Origin: an uncultured Alphaproteobacteria bacterium
GTDB lineage: Bacteria > Pseudomonadota > Alphaproteobacteria > RF32 > CAG-239
DNA length: 15,861 nucleotides
Assembly (NCBI GenBank): GCA_910580155.1
Contig: CAJTWX010000005.1
Span: 24,689 to 40,549 of the forward strand
Direction: 5' to 3'
Below the pieces are notes generated by a model, which searched no databases, was not told the DNA's origin, and saw only the letters and a program-made list of their open reading frames with translations. The position numbers and the translations under genes are program-made. This document shows positions 6,894 to 14,285 of this stretch, one piece after another (position 1 is the stretch's first letter; each line of letters opens with the position of its first letter).

Positions 6894-6922
6894 TTGCATT
6901 CTTTTTCGCGGCGCGGTAGAGT
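6894..6922 (+). promoter_or_regulatory. Candidate promoter of the DUF1015 gene
   Basis: TTGCAT (6894-6899), a 17-bp spacer and TAGAGT (6917-6922) predict a start near 6929, about 30 nt before the preferred start codon. Both boxes are imperfect. Confidence 0.4.
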
Positions 6923-6958
6923 TTTGGTAGTGAAACTTGAACTATGGGGAAATTTGCG

Positions 6959-8182
6959 ATGATGACTGATGATTTGATTTATGCGCCGTTTTACGGGATT
7001 GTGCCGACAGCGGAAACCGCCGGAGAGGTGATTGCGCCGCCATATGATGTGCTGTCTTCTGCAGAGGCGAAGGTTAAGGCGGAAGGAAAACCGCTCAGCT
7101 TTTTGCATATCTCTAAAGCTGAAATCGATTTTGATGATGATGTTTCGCCTTATGAAGACAGGGTGTATGCTAAGGCGGCGGAGAACTTTAAGCGGCTTTT
7201 AGACGGCGGTGTTTTGAAAAAATCCGAACGTCCGTGTTTTTATGTTTATCAGATGAAAATGGGCAGTCATACGCAGACGGGGCTTGCCGTGGCGGCATCG
7301 GTGGCGGCGTATAACGAAGGACGTATCAAACGCCACGAACTGACCCGTGTTGCCAAAGAAAATGACCGCGTTAAGCAAATCCGCGCCGTAGGGGCTCAGA
7401 CGGGGCCGGCGCTCTTAATCAATAAGAACCTGCCCGAAGTTAAGGCGTTTTTAGCCAAAGTGGTGGCAGAACGCAAGCCACTGTTTTCTGCCATTGGTGA
7501 TAATGATGTGCGCCATACGCTGTGGGAAATTTCTGACCGTGGTGAATTGAGCTTTATTGCTACCGCATTTGCCGAGCAGGACGAAGCTTATATTGCAGAC
7601 GGGCATCATCGTTCGGCTGCCGCTTCCCGACTGGCTGCGGAAAACGGCACGTCTAACTCCGAGCGTTTTCTTGCTGTGGCCTTTTTTGAAGACGAAATGC
7701 GCATTTGGGATTATAACCGCGTGGTGTTTGATTTGAACGGGTTATCCGAAGAGCAATTTATTGCGGCGGTAAAGTCTGCCGGTTTTGAGTTGATTAAGGC
7801 TGAGCGGCGTAAGCCTTCGCGCAAGGGGCAGTTTATGATGTATCTCAACAAAACGTGGTATGAGATGAACTACACCGGTCTGCCTTTAGGGGATGATCCT
7901 GTTTCGCGTCTTGATGTCAGTGTGTTGAGTGATAAGGTTCTGGCGGCAGTTCTCGGGATTACCGACCTGCGCAATGATGAGCGCATTGATTTTATCGGTG
8001 GTATTCGCGGGGCGGAGGAGATTGAGCGTGTGGTTGACCTTGCTTTGGGACGGGTTGGATTTATGGTTTATCCGACTGCGGTTGCCGAGCTTCTTGCCGT
8101 TGCGGATAAAAAAATGCTGATGCCGCCAAAGAGTACTTGGTTTGAGCCGAAGCTTGCCGATGGTGTCGTCGGAAAAATGTGA
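6959..8182 (+). CDS. DUF1015 family protein
   Basis: This encodes 407 residues. Family hallmarks are visible in order: VIAPPYDVLS near residue 24, SFLHISKAEID near 47, IKRHELT near 123 with the following DR, and IADGHHRSAAA near 212. DUF1015 (PF06245) is widespread in bacteria and archaea with no settled role. The DGHHR segment recalls the nucleotide-binding loop of ParB/sulfiredoxin-type folds, to which some free-serine kinases belong; that link is my inference and could be wrong. The ATG at 6959 has GGGGA 7 nt upstream; ATGs at 6944 and 6962 are alternatives. It has no membrane segments. The last codons and stop form part of one arm of a large fold-back repeat (8171-8299), so the C-terminal GKM may be repeat-derived. 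Confidence 0.88.
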   Translation: MMTDDLIYAPFYGIVPTAETAGEVIAPPYDVLSSAEAKVKAEGKPLSFLHISKAEIDFDDDVSPYEDRVYAKAAENFKRLLDGGVLKKSERPCFYVYQMKMGSHTQTGLAVAASVAAYNEGRIKRHELTRVAKENDRVKQIRAVGAQTGPALLINKNLPEVKAFLAKVVAERKPLFSAIGDNDVRHTLWEISDRGELSFIATAFAEQDEAYIADGHHRSAAASRLAAENGTSNSERFLAVAFFEDEMRIWDYNRVVFDLNGLSEEQFIAAVKSAGFELIKAERRKPSRKGQFMMYLNKTWYEMNYTGLPLGDDPVSRLDVSVLSDKVLAAVLGITDLRNDERIDFIGGIRGAEEIERVVDLALGRVGFMVYPTAVAELLAVADKKMLMPPKSTWFEPKLADGVVGKM

Positions 8183-8299
8183 AATTTTGTGAACTGACTC
8201 GCAGATGGACGCCTCACTTCAGTCGGGTCGCGTAGGTTTACTACGCTCCCCTCCTTTGGGGGACATCTGCGGTCATTTCGCAAAATTTCACATTTTTCC
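8171..8299. repeat. 130-bp fold-back element overlapping the DUF1015 stop codon
   Basis: Positions 8171-8193 and 8277-8299 are 23-bp inverted repeats (GGAAAAATGTGAAATTTTG... and its complement), with a single T/G difference that would be a G-U pair in RNA. Pairing continues inward: TGAC/GTCA, then CGCAGATG (8200-8207) with CATCTGCG (8264-8271). Inside are two further hairpins: GCGTAG-GTTTA-CTACGC (8230-8246) and TCCCC...GGGGGA (8247-8263). The TGA stop of the upstream gene (8180-8182) lies in the left arm. No T-run follows, so it is not a standard terminator. It resembles a small non-autonomous element. Confidence 0.8.
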
Positions 8300-8374
8300 A
8301 CTACAACTACTCTAGTGTGATTTGCTTGCGGATGGTGCTCCTGTACGGGGGGACGCCTCACTTCAGTCGGGTCG
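8207..8374. repeat. 24-bp exact direct repeat pair
   Basis: GGACGCCTCACTTCAGTCGG and the next four bases GTCG occur at 8207-8230, inside the fold-back element, and again at 8351-8374. Between them lies a family D core (8316-8339). The 8183-8470 gap is thus a mosaic of repeat pieces with no coding sequence. Confidence 0.75.
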
Positions 8375-8388
8375 GTGCGCGCCGCACC

Positions 8389-8430
8389 TGCAACGATGTG
8401 GCAGCGCCACGGGTAACAAAGGGGCTTGCT
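8389..8430. repeat. Short dispersed repeat (family C), copy 2
   Basis: TGCAACGATGTGG (8389-8401) followed about 20 bp later by GGGGCTTGCT (8421-8430) matches the arrangement at 1446-1490. Middle bases differ, so this is a diverged copy. Confidence 0.5.
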
Positions 8431-8464
8431 TGCAAAAATGTATCAGGAATGGATCGGTTGGCAA

Positions 8465-8495
8465 TAAAAAATACCTCTCCTTATTAAGAGAGGTG
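8465..8495 (-). terminator. Rho-independent terminator of the Gpt-like gene
   Basis: On the minus strand ACCTCTC pairs with GAGAGGT around an 8-nt loop, followed by ATTTTTT. It lies 24 bp past the stop codon of the gene at 8519-8956. Confidence 0.85.
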
Positions 8496-8518
8496 TGTTT
8501 TACTTCTGTTTTTTATTT

Positions 8519-8956
8519 CTAATCCCACGGGAAGACAAGCCAAGCGTCAGCGTCTAACCCCGAACGGGCGCAGATATCCGGTTCTTTTTCGCAGCAGGTT
8601 TTCATTAAGAGCGTGCATATTCGAGCGGTCGGGAATTTTTTGCGGATGTATTCTACTGTGGAGCCGCTGTCGGCTAAATCATCTATAAAATAAACATCGC
8701 CGCCGTCAAACAGGCGGTCGGTCGAGATATCTTTAATTTCTTCTCTTTGACCGGCGTCATTATATGAAATCAGCTTCATTACGCGGACATCGCGGATGTT
8801 TAGTTTGTAGGCTACCAGCTGGGCGGGGATTAAGCCGCCACGGGAAACAGCCACAAGTGTTGCTTGTTCGAGGTCGGCACAGTCGGCGGCAATTTTTTCT
8901 GCCAAGATGTCACTCCAATGTTTTATTTCATCCCAGCTTAAGTGTGTTTTTTCCAT
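8519..8956 (-). CDS. gpt: Gpt-like purine (xanthine/guanine) phosphoribosyltransferase
   Basis: This encodes 145 residues, close to the ~150 of E. coli Gpt. It transfers the phosphoribosyl group of PRPP to a 6-oxopurine (xanthine, guanine or hypoxanthine) for purine salvage. Family marks: LVAVSRGGLIPAQLVAYKL (34-52), with the Arg-Gly pair that binds pyrophosphate; the PRPP loop VYFIDDLADSGST (88-100) with its two acidic residues; and the C-terminal WLVFPWD (139-145), which forms the purine site in this group. GAGGA lies about 8 nt before the ATG. It has its own promoter and terminator. Base preference cannot be read from sequence, so xanthine versus hypoxanthine is open. Confidence 0.85.
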   Translation of the reverse strand: MEKTHLSWDEIKHWSDILAEKIAADCADLEQATLVAVSRGGLIPAQLVAYKLNIRDVRVMKLISYNDAGQREEIKDISTDRLFDGGDVYFIDDLADSGSTVEYIRKKFPTARICTLLMKTCCEKEPDICARSGLDADAWLVFPWD

Positions 8957-8988
8957 TTTTATCGTCCTCTTTGAGTTATTTTTTGGGC

Positions 8989-8994
8989 ATTATA
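8989..8994 (-). promoter_or_regulatory. -10 element of the Gpt-like gene
   Basis: A perfect TATAAT on the minus strand, 32 bp before the start codon. The matching -35 position (TTCTCC) is poor. The octamer ATTATAAT is a palindrome, so the plus strand also has a TATAAT here. Confidence 0.5.
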
Positions 8995-9081
8995 ATGAGG
9001 ATTGTTTAACGGAGAATTAACAGGCTGCGGAGATTTGGGAAGATTTTATTGAAGGAAAGATAAAAGTAGACAAAAAACTGC

Positions 9082-9111
9082 TTGACAAAATGGGATACGG
9101 GTGATTATGCT
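9082..9111 (+). promoter_or_regulatory. Promoter of the hypothetical gene at 9135
   Basis: Consensus TTGACA (9082-9087) with TATGCT (9106-9111) after 18 bp, or TTATGC after 17 bp. The start would be near 9118, about 17 nt before the ATG. Confidence 0.6.
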
Positions 9112-9134
9112 TGAGGTGTTAAATTTTTAAGTCT

Positions 9135-9845
9135 ATGGATGATATTATTTTATCCGAAGTGGGTGTTACCGAGTTTGTAACATACTTCAGCAAATTAAGC
9201 AGGCCGCAAAAGATTGCATTTGCGAAAGCACATTATGAAGAAATTTTGGCGCTTAAAAATGCCGATATTTTTGCGTATCTTTGTGGCGGAGGGTTCTTCA
9301 ACTATCTTGCCGCTTTGTTTGAAACCGGCGATGAAGAACAAAAATGTGAGGCGTTTGTGCGTTTTTACGGAAAAGCCCGTGTCATTTGGCTGTGTCCGCC
9401 ACGTAAAAGTCTGGAGAGTGTGGTTATTGCTGCGGCAAAGAAAATGGAGCTGATGCGTTTTTTACGCGAAGAGACCGAGTTCTTTCAGGGGTATAACAGA
9501 AACAGTATCTATTTGCGCCGGCTCGTGTATGAAAATGCGTCGCCGGAGTGTCTGGATTATTTGTTTTTCTGGGTTATCCGAAACAATGTTTCGGTTTCCA
9601 GAATATCCGGCTTGCAGCTGTTTGCGCGTGCGAGTGCGAATGTTATCCGCCGCTATATCTCAAAAATCGCGTTTTTTTCCGGCTCGTATTCGGGGATATG
9701 TTTTCAACATATCAAAGCGCTTTATGACCGTGAGGATTTGTCGCACGAGGTTAAGATGGAACTCATTTTTTCCACGGTTAATCATTTCCGTGTCAGCGAG
9801 CAGGTGATTACCCAAATGCGCAAGGCCGGTATGTTTAACGGCTGA
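9135..9845 (+). CDS. Hypothetical helical protein
   Basis: This encodes 236 residues that I do not recognise. The sequence reads as almost entirely alpha-helical, with repeated stretches such as KIAFAKAHYEEILALKNADIF, LCGGGFFNYLAALFETGDE and ISGLQLFARASANVIRR, which suggests stacked helical hairpins of the ankyrin or HEAT type. I could not align a strict repeat. There is no signal peptide, membrane segment or catalytic motif. The ATG at 9135 lacks a Shine-Dalgarno, but the promoter and a following strong terminator define a single-gene unit. It lies between the Gpt-like gene and uvrB with no shared transcription. Confidence 0.7.
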   Translation: MDDIILSEVGVTEFVTYFSKLSRPQKIAFAKAHYEEILALKNADIFAYLCGGGFFNYLAALFETGDEEQKCEAFVRFYGKARVIWLCPPRKSLESVVIAAAKKMELMRFLREETEFFQGYNRNSIYLRRLVYENASPECLDYLFFWVIRNNVSVSRISGLQLFARASANVIRRYISKIAFFSGSYSGICFQHIKALYDREDLSHEVKMELIFSTVNHFRVSEQVITQMRKAGMFNG

Positions 9846-9849
9846 CATT

Positions 9850-9895
9850 ACAAACCCCCGTTTCAAGAGAAATCTTGGAGCGGGGCTTTGTTTTA
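9850..9895 (+). terminator. Rho-independent terminator of the hypothetical gene
   Basis: A long hairpin: ACAAA-CCCCG pairs with CGGGG-TTTGT (one unpaired C on each side), enclosing an inner CAAGA-GAAA-TCTTG stem-loop, followed by TTTATG. It begins 4 bp after the stop codon. Confidence 0.85.
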
Positions 9896-9932
9896 TGTGA
9901 ACGGGTGAATGAGAATGCGGTGTTTTGGATAT

Positions 9933-9961
9933 TGACATTTACGAGGAGGGAGGATTATATT
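9933..9961 (+). promoter_or_regulatory. Promoter overlapping the uvrB ribosome-binding site
   Basis: TTGACA (9933-9938), 17 bp, TTATAT (9956-9961). The spacer contains the purine-rich GAGGAGGGAGGA. If this promoter is used, transcription would begin near 9968, almost at the ATG at 9969, so the Shine-Dalgarno-like sequence would not be in the mRNA. I see no SOS-type operator. Confidence 0.5.
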
Positions 9962-11963
9962 GTTTCTTATGAGTAATGAATTTCAAGTTGTCAGTCCGTT
10001 TGAACCTTCCGGTGACCAGCCGGAGGCCATCCGTCAATTGTGTGACGGGCTGAGGCGCGGAGAGCGCAATCAGGTGCTCCTTGGTGTGACCGGTTCGGGC
10101 AAGACATTTACGATGGCAAAAATCATTGAGGAGATGAAAAAGCCAACCTTGATTATGGCGCCCAATAAAATCCTTGCTGCGCAGCTTTATGCTGAGATGA
10201 AAGAGTTTTTTCCGCATAATCACGTTGAGTATTTTGTATCTTACTATGACTATTATCAGCCGGAAGCATACATTCCGAAAACCGACACCTACATCGAAAA
10301 AGACTCGGCGATTAACGAGCAGATTGACCGCATGCGCCACGGGGCGACACGCAATGTGCTTGAGGAAAAAGACGTGATTATCGTGGCGTCGGTATCGTGC
10401 ATCTACGGTTTGGGGAGTATGGAATCGTATTCGGCGATGGCGTTTCACCTCAAAAAAGGCGATTGCGTGGAGCCGCAGGAAATTTATAAAAACCTTGCGG
10501 CGCTGCAATATGAGCGCAATCAGGCGAATTTTGTGCGTTCGACCTTTCGTGTTAAGGGGGATACGCTTGACATCTTTCCGGCGCACTATGAAGACAGGGG
10601 ATGGCGCATATCTTTTTTTGGTGATGAGATTGAGAAAATCAGCGAATTTGATGTGTTAACCGGCAAAAAAACGGCGGATTTGGACGCGATTACCGTTTAC
10701 CCTGCCAATCACTATGTGACGCCGCGGCCGGCACTTTCGCAGGCGATGGGGCGTATTCGGGAAGATTTGGCGCTGCGGCTTGCCGAATTTAGGGAAGAAA
10801 ATAAACTTTTGGAGGCACAAAGGCTTGAGCAACGCACGAGGTTTGACCTCGAAATGCTTGAAACAACAGGACATTGTAAAGGGATTGAAAATTACTCGCG
10901 TTATCTGACCGGCAGAGCTCCGGGGGAACCACCGCCGACACTTTTTGAGTATTTTCCGAAAGACGCGCTGGTGTTTATTGACGAGAGCCATATTTCTGTG
11001 CCGCAAATCGGCGGGATGTATCGTGGTGACCGCAACCGCAAGAATACGCTTTCGGACTATGGTTTCCGTTTGCCTTCTTGCGTGGACAACCGTCCGCTGA
11101 AGTTTGAGGAGTGGGATAAATTTCGCGCGCCGACGATTTTTGTTTCTGCTACCCCGGGGGACTGGGAGATGGAGCAGAGCAAGGGTGTTTTTGCCGAGCA
11201 GGTTATCCGCCCGACAGGGCTGATGGATCCGATTTGTGTGGTGAAACCGGTGGAAACGCAGGTGGACGACCTGATGGAAGAATGCCGCCGCGTGATTGCC
11301 AAAGGGGAGAGGGCGCTTGTGACCACGCTTACCAAGAAAATGGCGGAAGACCTGACTGAATATCTGCACGAAAACGGGATTAAGGTGCGCTATTTGCACT
11401 CGGATATTGATACGATTGAGCGTATTGAGATTATCCGTGATTTGCGCCAAGGGGTGTTTGATGTGTTGGTCGGGATTAACCTGTTGCGTGAGGGGTTGGA
11501 TATTCCGGAGTGTTCGCTGGTGGCTATTCTTGATGCGGATAAAGAGGGATTTTTGCGTTCGACACGTTCGCTTATTCAAACCATCGGGCGGGCGGCGCGC
11601 AACGCCGAGGGGCGTGTGGTGCTTTATGCTGACAAGATGACGGATTCGATTAAATTTGCGCTTTCGGAAACCGAGCGGCGGCGCAAAAAGCAGTTTGAAT
11701 ATAACCTTGAGCACGGTATTACGCCAAAGACGATTAAGAAAGCGATTTCGAACACGCTATTAACAATGACAGAAACCGATGAAGACGGCAGTCTGCCGGT
11801 GCCGATTGCTCGCGACAGGCTCGAGAACATCGAGAAAGAAATTAAGAAGCTCACCAAAGAGATGAAAGCCTTTGCGGCCGATTTGGAATTTGAAAAAGCG
11901 ATGAAATGTCGCGATGAGATTAAGCGGCTTGAGAATATGAGGCTGCTGACCAGCGATTTTTGA
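9960..11963 (+). CDS. uvrB: Excinuclease ABC subunit B
   Basis: UvrB is the damage-verifying helicase-like subunit of nucleotide excision repair; it is loaded by UvrA and recruits UvrC. At 667 residues it has the normal length. Visible parts in order: Walker A GVTGSGKT (42-49); the beta-hairpin region YYDYYQPEAYIPKTDTYIEK (95-114); the Walker B box DESH (341-344); VSATPGDWE; helicase motifs ending in QTIGRAARN; and a C-terminal UVR domain (about 625-660) that contacts UvrC. The start is uncertain: TTG at 9960 is 5 nt from GGGAGGA, whereas ATG at 9969 (MSNEFQVV) would suit a leaderless mRNA. The product is unaffected beyond three residues. It is followed by its own terminator. Confidence 0.97.
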   Translation: MFLMSNEFQVVSPFEPSGDQPEAIRQLCDGLRRGERNQVLLGVTGSGKTFTMAKIIEEMKKPTLIMAPNKILAAQLYAEMKEFFPHNHVEYFVSYYDYYQPEAYIPKTDTYIEKDSAINEQIDRMRHGATRNVLEEKDVIIVASVSCIYGLGSMESYSAMAFHLKKGDCVEPQEIYKNLAALQYERNQANFVRSTFRVKGDTLDIFPAHYEDRGWRISFFGDEIEKISEFDVLTGKKTADLDAITVYPANHYVTPRPALSQAMGRIREDLALRLAEFREENKLLEAQRLEQRTRFDLEMLETTGHCKGIENYSRYLTGRAPGEPPPTLFEYFPKDALVFIDESHISVPQIGGMYRGDRNRKNTLSDYGFRLPSCVDNRPLKFEEWDKFRAPTIFVSATPGDWEMEQSKGVFAEQVIRPTGLMDPICVVKPVETQVDDLMEECRRVIAKGERALVTTLTKKMAEDLTEYLHENGIKVRYLHSDIDTIERIEIIRDLRQGVFDVLVGINLLREGLDIPECSLVAILDADKEGFLRSTRSLIQTIGRAARNAEGRVVLYADKMTDSIKFALSETERRRKKQFEYNLEHGITPKTIKKAISNTLLTMTETDEDGSLPVPIARDRLENIEKEIKKLTKEMKAFAADLEFEKAMKCRDEIKRLENMRLLTSDF

Positions 11964-12026
11964 GTGTGGTATAACCGTCGCATCAGATTTTCTCCCATAA
12001 CAAATTATGCCTTGCAGTATATGTTG

Positions 12027-12053
12027 GCTTGATTATTTTTTCAAGCGGTTTTT
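12027..12053 (+). terminator. Rho-independent terminator of uvrB
   Basis: GCTTGA pairs with TCAAGC around an 8-nt T-rich loop, followed by GGTTTTT. It lies about 65 bp past the uvrB stop and overlaps the 3' end of the convergent minus-strand gene at 12041. Confidence 0.65.
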
Positions 12054-12334
12054 AGCCCAACTATCAGGTGTTTCGCGTATAGTCCTAAAAGGGCGAACCA
12101 ATAGAACGCGAGCCATACGCCGGTTTCCGCAAGGCGCAAGCGATGGGACGGATTATGTCCGATAATCTTGCGGCGGACGACGTCAAAGAGCAAATAGAGC
12201 AGCAGATAAAAATAATACCCGACCAAAAAATCTCCGGTATAAACACAATGCTCATTTTCCCATATCCACTGATAGTATGTACCGTTATGCCAAAGTGCCG
12301 TATCGCAGCGGGCACCTTGGGTGTTGGTGTCCAT
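12041..12334 (-). CDS. Small two-TM membrane protein, unknown function
   Basis: This encodes 97 residues with aromatic-rich hydrophobic segments at about 36-53 (FLVGYYFYLLLYLLFDVV) and 72-93, joined by a basic loop (RRKIIGHNPSHRLRLR-type). The N-terminal 30 residues contain two cysteines (CDTALW...NEHC) in a soluble, probably periplasmic segment. I recognise no family. An in-frame stop lies just 18 nt upstream of the ATG and there is no Shine-Dalgarno, so the protein could be the C-terminal remnant of a longer one. It is 94 bp downstream of the hydrolase gene on the same strand and may be cotranscribed with it. Residue composition argues that it is, or was, coding. Confidence 0.5.
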   Translation of the reverse strand: MDTNTQGARCDTALWHNGTYYQWIWENEHCVYTGDFLVGYYFYLLLYLLFDVVRRKIIGHNPSHRLRLAETGVWLAFYWFALLGLYAKHLIVGLKTA

Positions 12335-12428
12335 TCCGAGGTATCTGCGTCATAATGTTTACCTTGAAAATTACTCCATTTTGAGGCGGGTGTTTGCGAT
12401 ATTAGATAACTTTTTGTGAAGCGGGGGA

Positions 12429-13256
12429 CTATTCCTCGTCGTCGAAGTTATCGTCTTCGTCGTCGAGCATATCGTCGTCGTAGTCCTCGTCTTCAAAATC
12501 ATCCTCATACTCTTCGTCGTCGAGCATATCATCATCCGGATTGCCGCCCTCAAGCAGGAGTTGCTCGGCAATTTCGGATTTTTTGCGGCGGCCGCGACGC
12601 TTTTTCGCCGGTGCTTTTTTCGACAGGGCACTGATGACATAATTGCCAACGACTTTATATAAATCTACCAGATGGCCATTATACATATGGTCGCCGTCTT
12701 CTATCATTGCAAAGTCAACGTCTATATGGCGCTGGGAGTTCAGTCGCATTGCAAGTTCGGAAACAAGCTGTGGTTCGCCAATGTCGTCTTGTCCACCCTG
12801 AATGATTAAGCCCGAAGTGGGGCAGGGAGCGAGGAAGCTGAAGTCTTTTTCATTTGCAGGCGGGGATACAGCTACGAAATTGTTAATATCCGGACGGCGC
12901 ATCAAGAGCTGCAACCCAATCCACGCGCCGAAAGAATAACCGGCAATCCAGCACTGGCGGGCGTCCGGATTGTTTGCCTGCAGCCAGTCTAACGCCATTG
13001 TCGCGTCTGATAATTCGCCGGGACCGTCTTCAAAAACGCCTTGCGACCGTCCGACTCCGCGAAAGTTAAAACGCAGAACCGAAAAACCCAAGTCTTTAAA
13101 GCAGCTGAACAAGGCATATGCCACTTTATTATTCATTGTGCCGCCGTATTGGGGGTGGGGGTGTAAAATGAGCGCAACCGGAGCATCCGGGCGTTTGGCT
13201 TTGTGATAGCGCCCTTCCAGTCTGCCGGCGTGTCCGTTAATGATTACTTCTACCAT
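12429..13256 (-). CDS. Alpha/beta hydrolase with a basic-acidic C-terminal tail
   Basis: This encodes 275 residues. Residues 1-213 form a small alpha/beta hydrolase of the COG2945 type: LILHPHPQYGGTMNN (oxyanion-side loop), VLRFNFRGVGRSQG, nucleophile Ser108 in GYSFG, Asp157 in GGQDD and His190 in GDHMYNG make a plausible triad. Substrate is unknown; relatives are esterase- or dienelactone-hydrolase-like. The tail is unusual: KKRRGRRKK at 218-226, then about 37 residues that are nearly all Asp and Glu, including an exact DDDMLDDE duplication (241-248 and 260-267). Such a tail could bind metal or basic partners, or be repeat-generated. The ATG has only a weak AAGAG upstream. Confidence 0.85.
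   Translation of the reverse strand: MVEVIINGHAGRLEGRYHKAKRPDAPVALILHPHPQYGGTMNNKVAYALFSCFKDLGFSVLRFNFRGVGRSQGVFEDGPGELSDATMALDWLQANNPDARQCWIAGYSFGAWIGLQLLMRRPDINNFVAVSPPANEKDFSFLAPCPTSGLIIQGGQDDIGEPQLVSELAMRLNSQRHIDVDFAMIEDGDHMYNGHLVDLYKVVGNYVISALSKKAPAKKRRGRRKKSEIAEQLLLEGGNPDDDMLDDEEYEDDFEDEDYDDDMLDDEDDNFDDEE
12454..12530. repeat. Internal 20-bp exact repeat in the hydrolase tail
   Basis: TCTTCGTCGTCGAGCATATC occurs at 12454-12473 and 12511-12530, 57 bp (19 codons) apart, in frame. It encodes the duplicated MLDDE segment. The region is otherwise TCG/TCC triplet-rich, so the acidic tail probably grew by slippage or duplication. Confidence 0.85.
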
Positions 13257-13276
13257 TGTATACTCTTTTTTTTAAC

Positions 13277-13305
13277 TTGATTTCATCTGTCGTGCCGTTT
13301 ATATT
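13277..13305 (+). promoter_or_regulatory. Promoter of cysE
   Basis: TTGATT (13277-13282), a 17-bp spacer and TATATT (13300-13305) predict a start near 13312 and a leader of about 44 nt to the chosen ATG, containing GAGGGGG. Confidence 0.65.
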
Positions 13306-13355
13306 AGCCGAAGATGTTTAAATTTTTCCTAACACAAGAGGGGGTTATAACAGAA

Positions 13356-14012
13356 ATGAATTCAAATTTCAAGCAAATTCTTGAAGAACTTGACACGGTG
13401 GTGGCAAAAGATCCGGCGACTTCGGGGAGATGGGAGGCTTTTTTATGCTCTTCGGGGTATCACGGGATTTTGTTTTACCGTTTGGCGCACCGTTTGTGGG
13501 TTAGGAACTGGCGGTTGCCGGCGCGGCTTGTTTCGCAGTTTGCACGGTTTTTGACCGGTGTGGAGATTCACCCAGGGGCGAAAATCGGCAAAAACTTTTT
13601 TATTGACCACGGAATGGGCGTGGTTATCGGCGAAACGGCGGAAATCGGTGATAATGTGATGATGTATCACGGGGTGACGCTTGGCGGGACGAATTCGTTT
13701 GAGGGTAATGGCGGCAAACGTCACCCGACGCTTGAGGACAATGTGATTGTGGGGGCGGGGGCGCTCATTTTAGGGCCGATTACGGTTGGGAAAAATGCTA
13801 AAGTCGGGGCAAATGCGACGGTGGTTAAGAATGTGGCGGCGAATACGACCGTGGTCGGAACGGCGGCACACAAGACCGAAAGCGCCAAGAGCTGTGCCTT
13901 TACGCCATATGGCATTAACGCCAAAGACGCTGACCCGTATGACAAGCGGATTGCCGAGCTTGAGAAAGAGATTAAAAGGCTGCGCGAGGAGCTGGGGCAG
14001 AAAGAGAAATAG
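13356..14012 (+). CDS. cysE: Serine O-acetyltransferase
   Basis: Acetylates L-serine with acetyl-CoA to O-acetylserine, the first step of cysteine synthesis. The protein has 218 residues: a helical N-terminal part (about 1-60, including the usual RDPA-like KDPATSG), then a left-handed beta-helix of hexapeptide repeats. Signature blocks are GVEIHPGAKIGKNFFIDHGMGVVIGETA, containing the catalytic Asp-His pair, then VTLGGT, GGKRHPTLEDN, VIVGAGALILGPITVG and VGANATVV. The C-terminus carries a charged helix (IAELEKEIKRLREELG) instead of the usual short tail, which may affect CysK binding. The ATG at 13356 gives the typical length; the one at 13314 would add 14 residues right at the predicted transcription start. 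No cysK is adjacent. Confidence 0.95.
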   Translation: MNSNFKQILEELDTVVAKDPATSGRWEAFLCSSGYHGILFYRLAHRLWVRNWRLPARLVSQFARFLTGVEIHPGAKIGKNFFIDHGMGVVIGETAEIGDNVMMYHGVTLGGTNSFEGNGGKRHPTLEDNVIVGAGALILGPITVGKNAKVGANATVVKNVAANTTVVGTAAHKTESAKSCAFTPYGINAKDADPYDKRIAELEKEIKRLREELGQKEK

Positions 14013-14028
14013 AATTTGGATGGATTAT

Positions 14029-14087
14029 TTTCCCCTCTCCTTTACATTCCCTCTTACCTCTCCCTTGAAGGGGGATGGGGAGGTGAA
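14029..14087. repeat. Family B C-rich/G-rich inverted repeat
   Basis: TTTTCCCCTCTCC at the left pairs imperfectly with GGGGAGGTGAAAA at the right, with CCTCTCCCTTGAAGGGGGA inside. It resembles the segment inside the RgpF-like gene at 5075-5125. It lies in the convergent gap just after cysE. Confidence 0.65.
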
Positions 14088-14106
14088 AAGGCTCTTGTTG
14101 GTTGAG

Positions 14107-14191
14107 ATTGCCACGTCGCTAAAGCGCCTCGCAATGACTCACGAGAAGAAAGCATAAGCTTCTCGCAGTGACTCACGAGAAGAAAGCATAA
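14107..14191. repeat. Family A repeat plus tandem half-unit
   Basis: A full unit at 14107-14138 is followed by a tandem arrangement: a 30-bp segment at 14128-14157 is repeated at 14162-14191 with one base change and a 34-bp period. Architecture matches the clusters at 1497 and 2493. Confidence 0.8.
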
Positions 14192-14241
14192 TAAGAAGAC
14201 TGTGTTTTTGCAATGATGTGTGAAAAGAAAGATGATACATT

Positions 14242-14268
14242 AAAAAAGCCCTGCGTTTGCAGGGCTTT
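14242..14268 (-). terminator. Rho-independent terminator of the secreted-protein gene
   Basis: On the minus strand AAAGCCCTGC pairs perfectly with GCAGGGCTTT around loop AAAC, with a six-T run. It lies 18 bp past the stop codon at 14286. The stem could also slow plus-strand transcription from cysE. Confidence 0.9.
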
Positions 14269-14285
14269 GATGTTGGCTCTTTAAC

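Noticed and set aside
9025..9104. Frame reading QAAEIWEDFIEGKIKVDKKLLDKMGYG before a stop
   Set aside because: It looks protein-like but has no start codon and an in-frame stop just upstream; it ends in the next gene's promoter. It may be a remnant, but it is too short to call.
10656..11714. 352-codon minus-strand ORF
   Set aside because: It is the antisense shadow of uvrB, rich in His/Arg/Pro as expected from complementing a coding strand.
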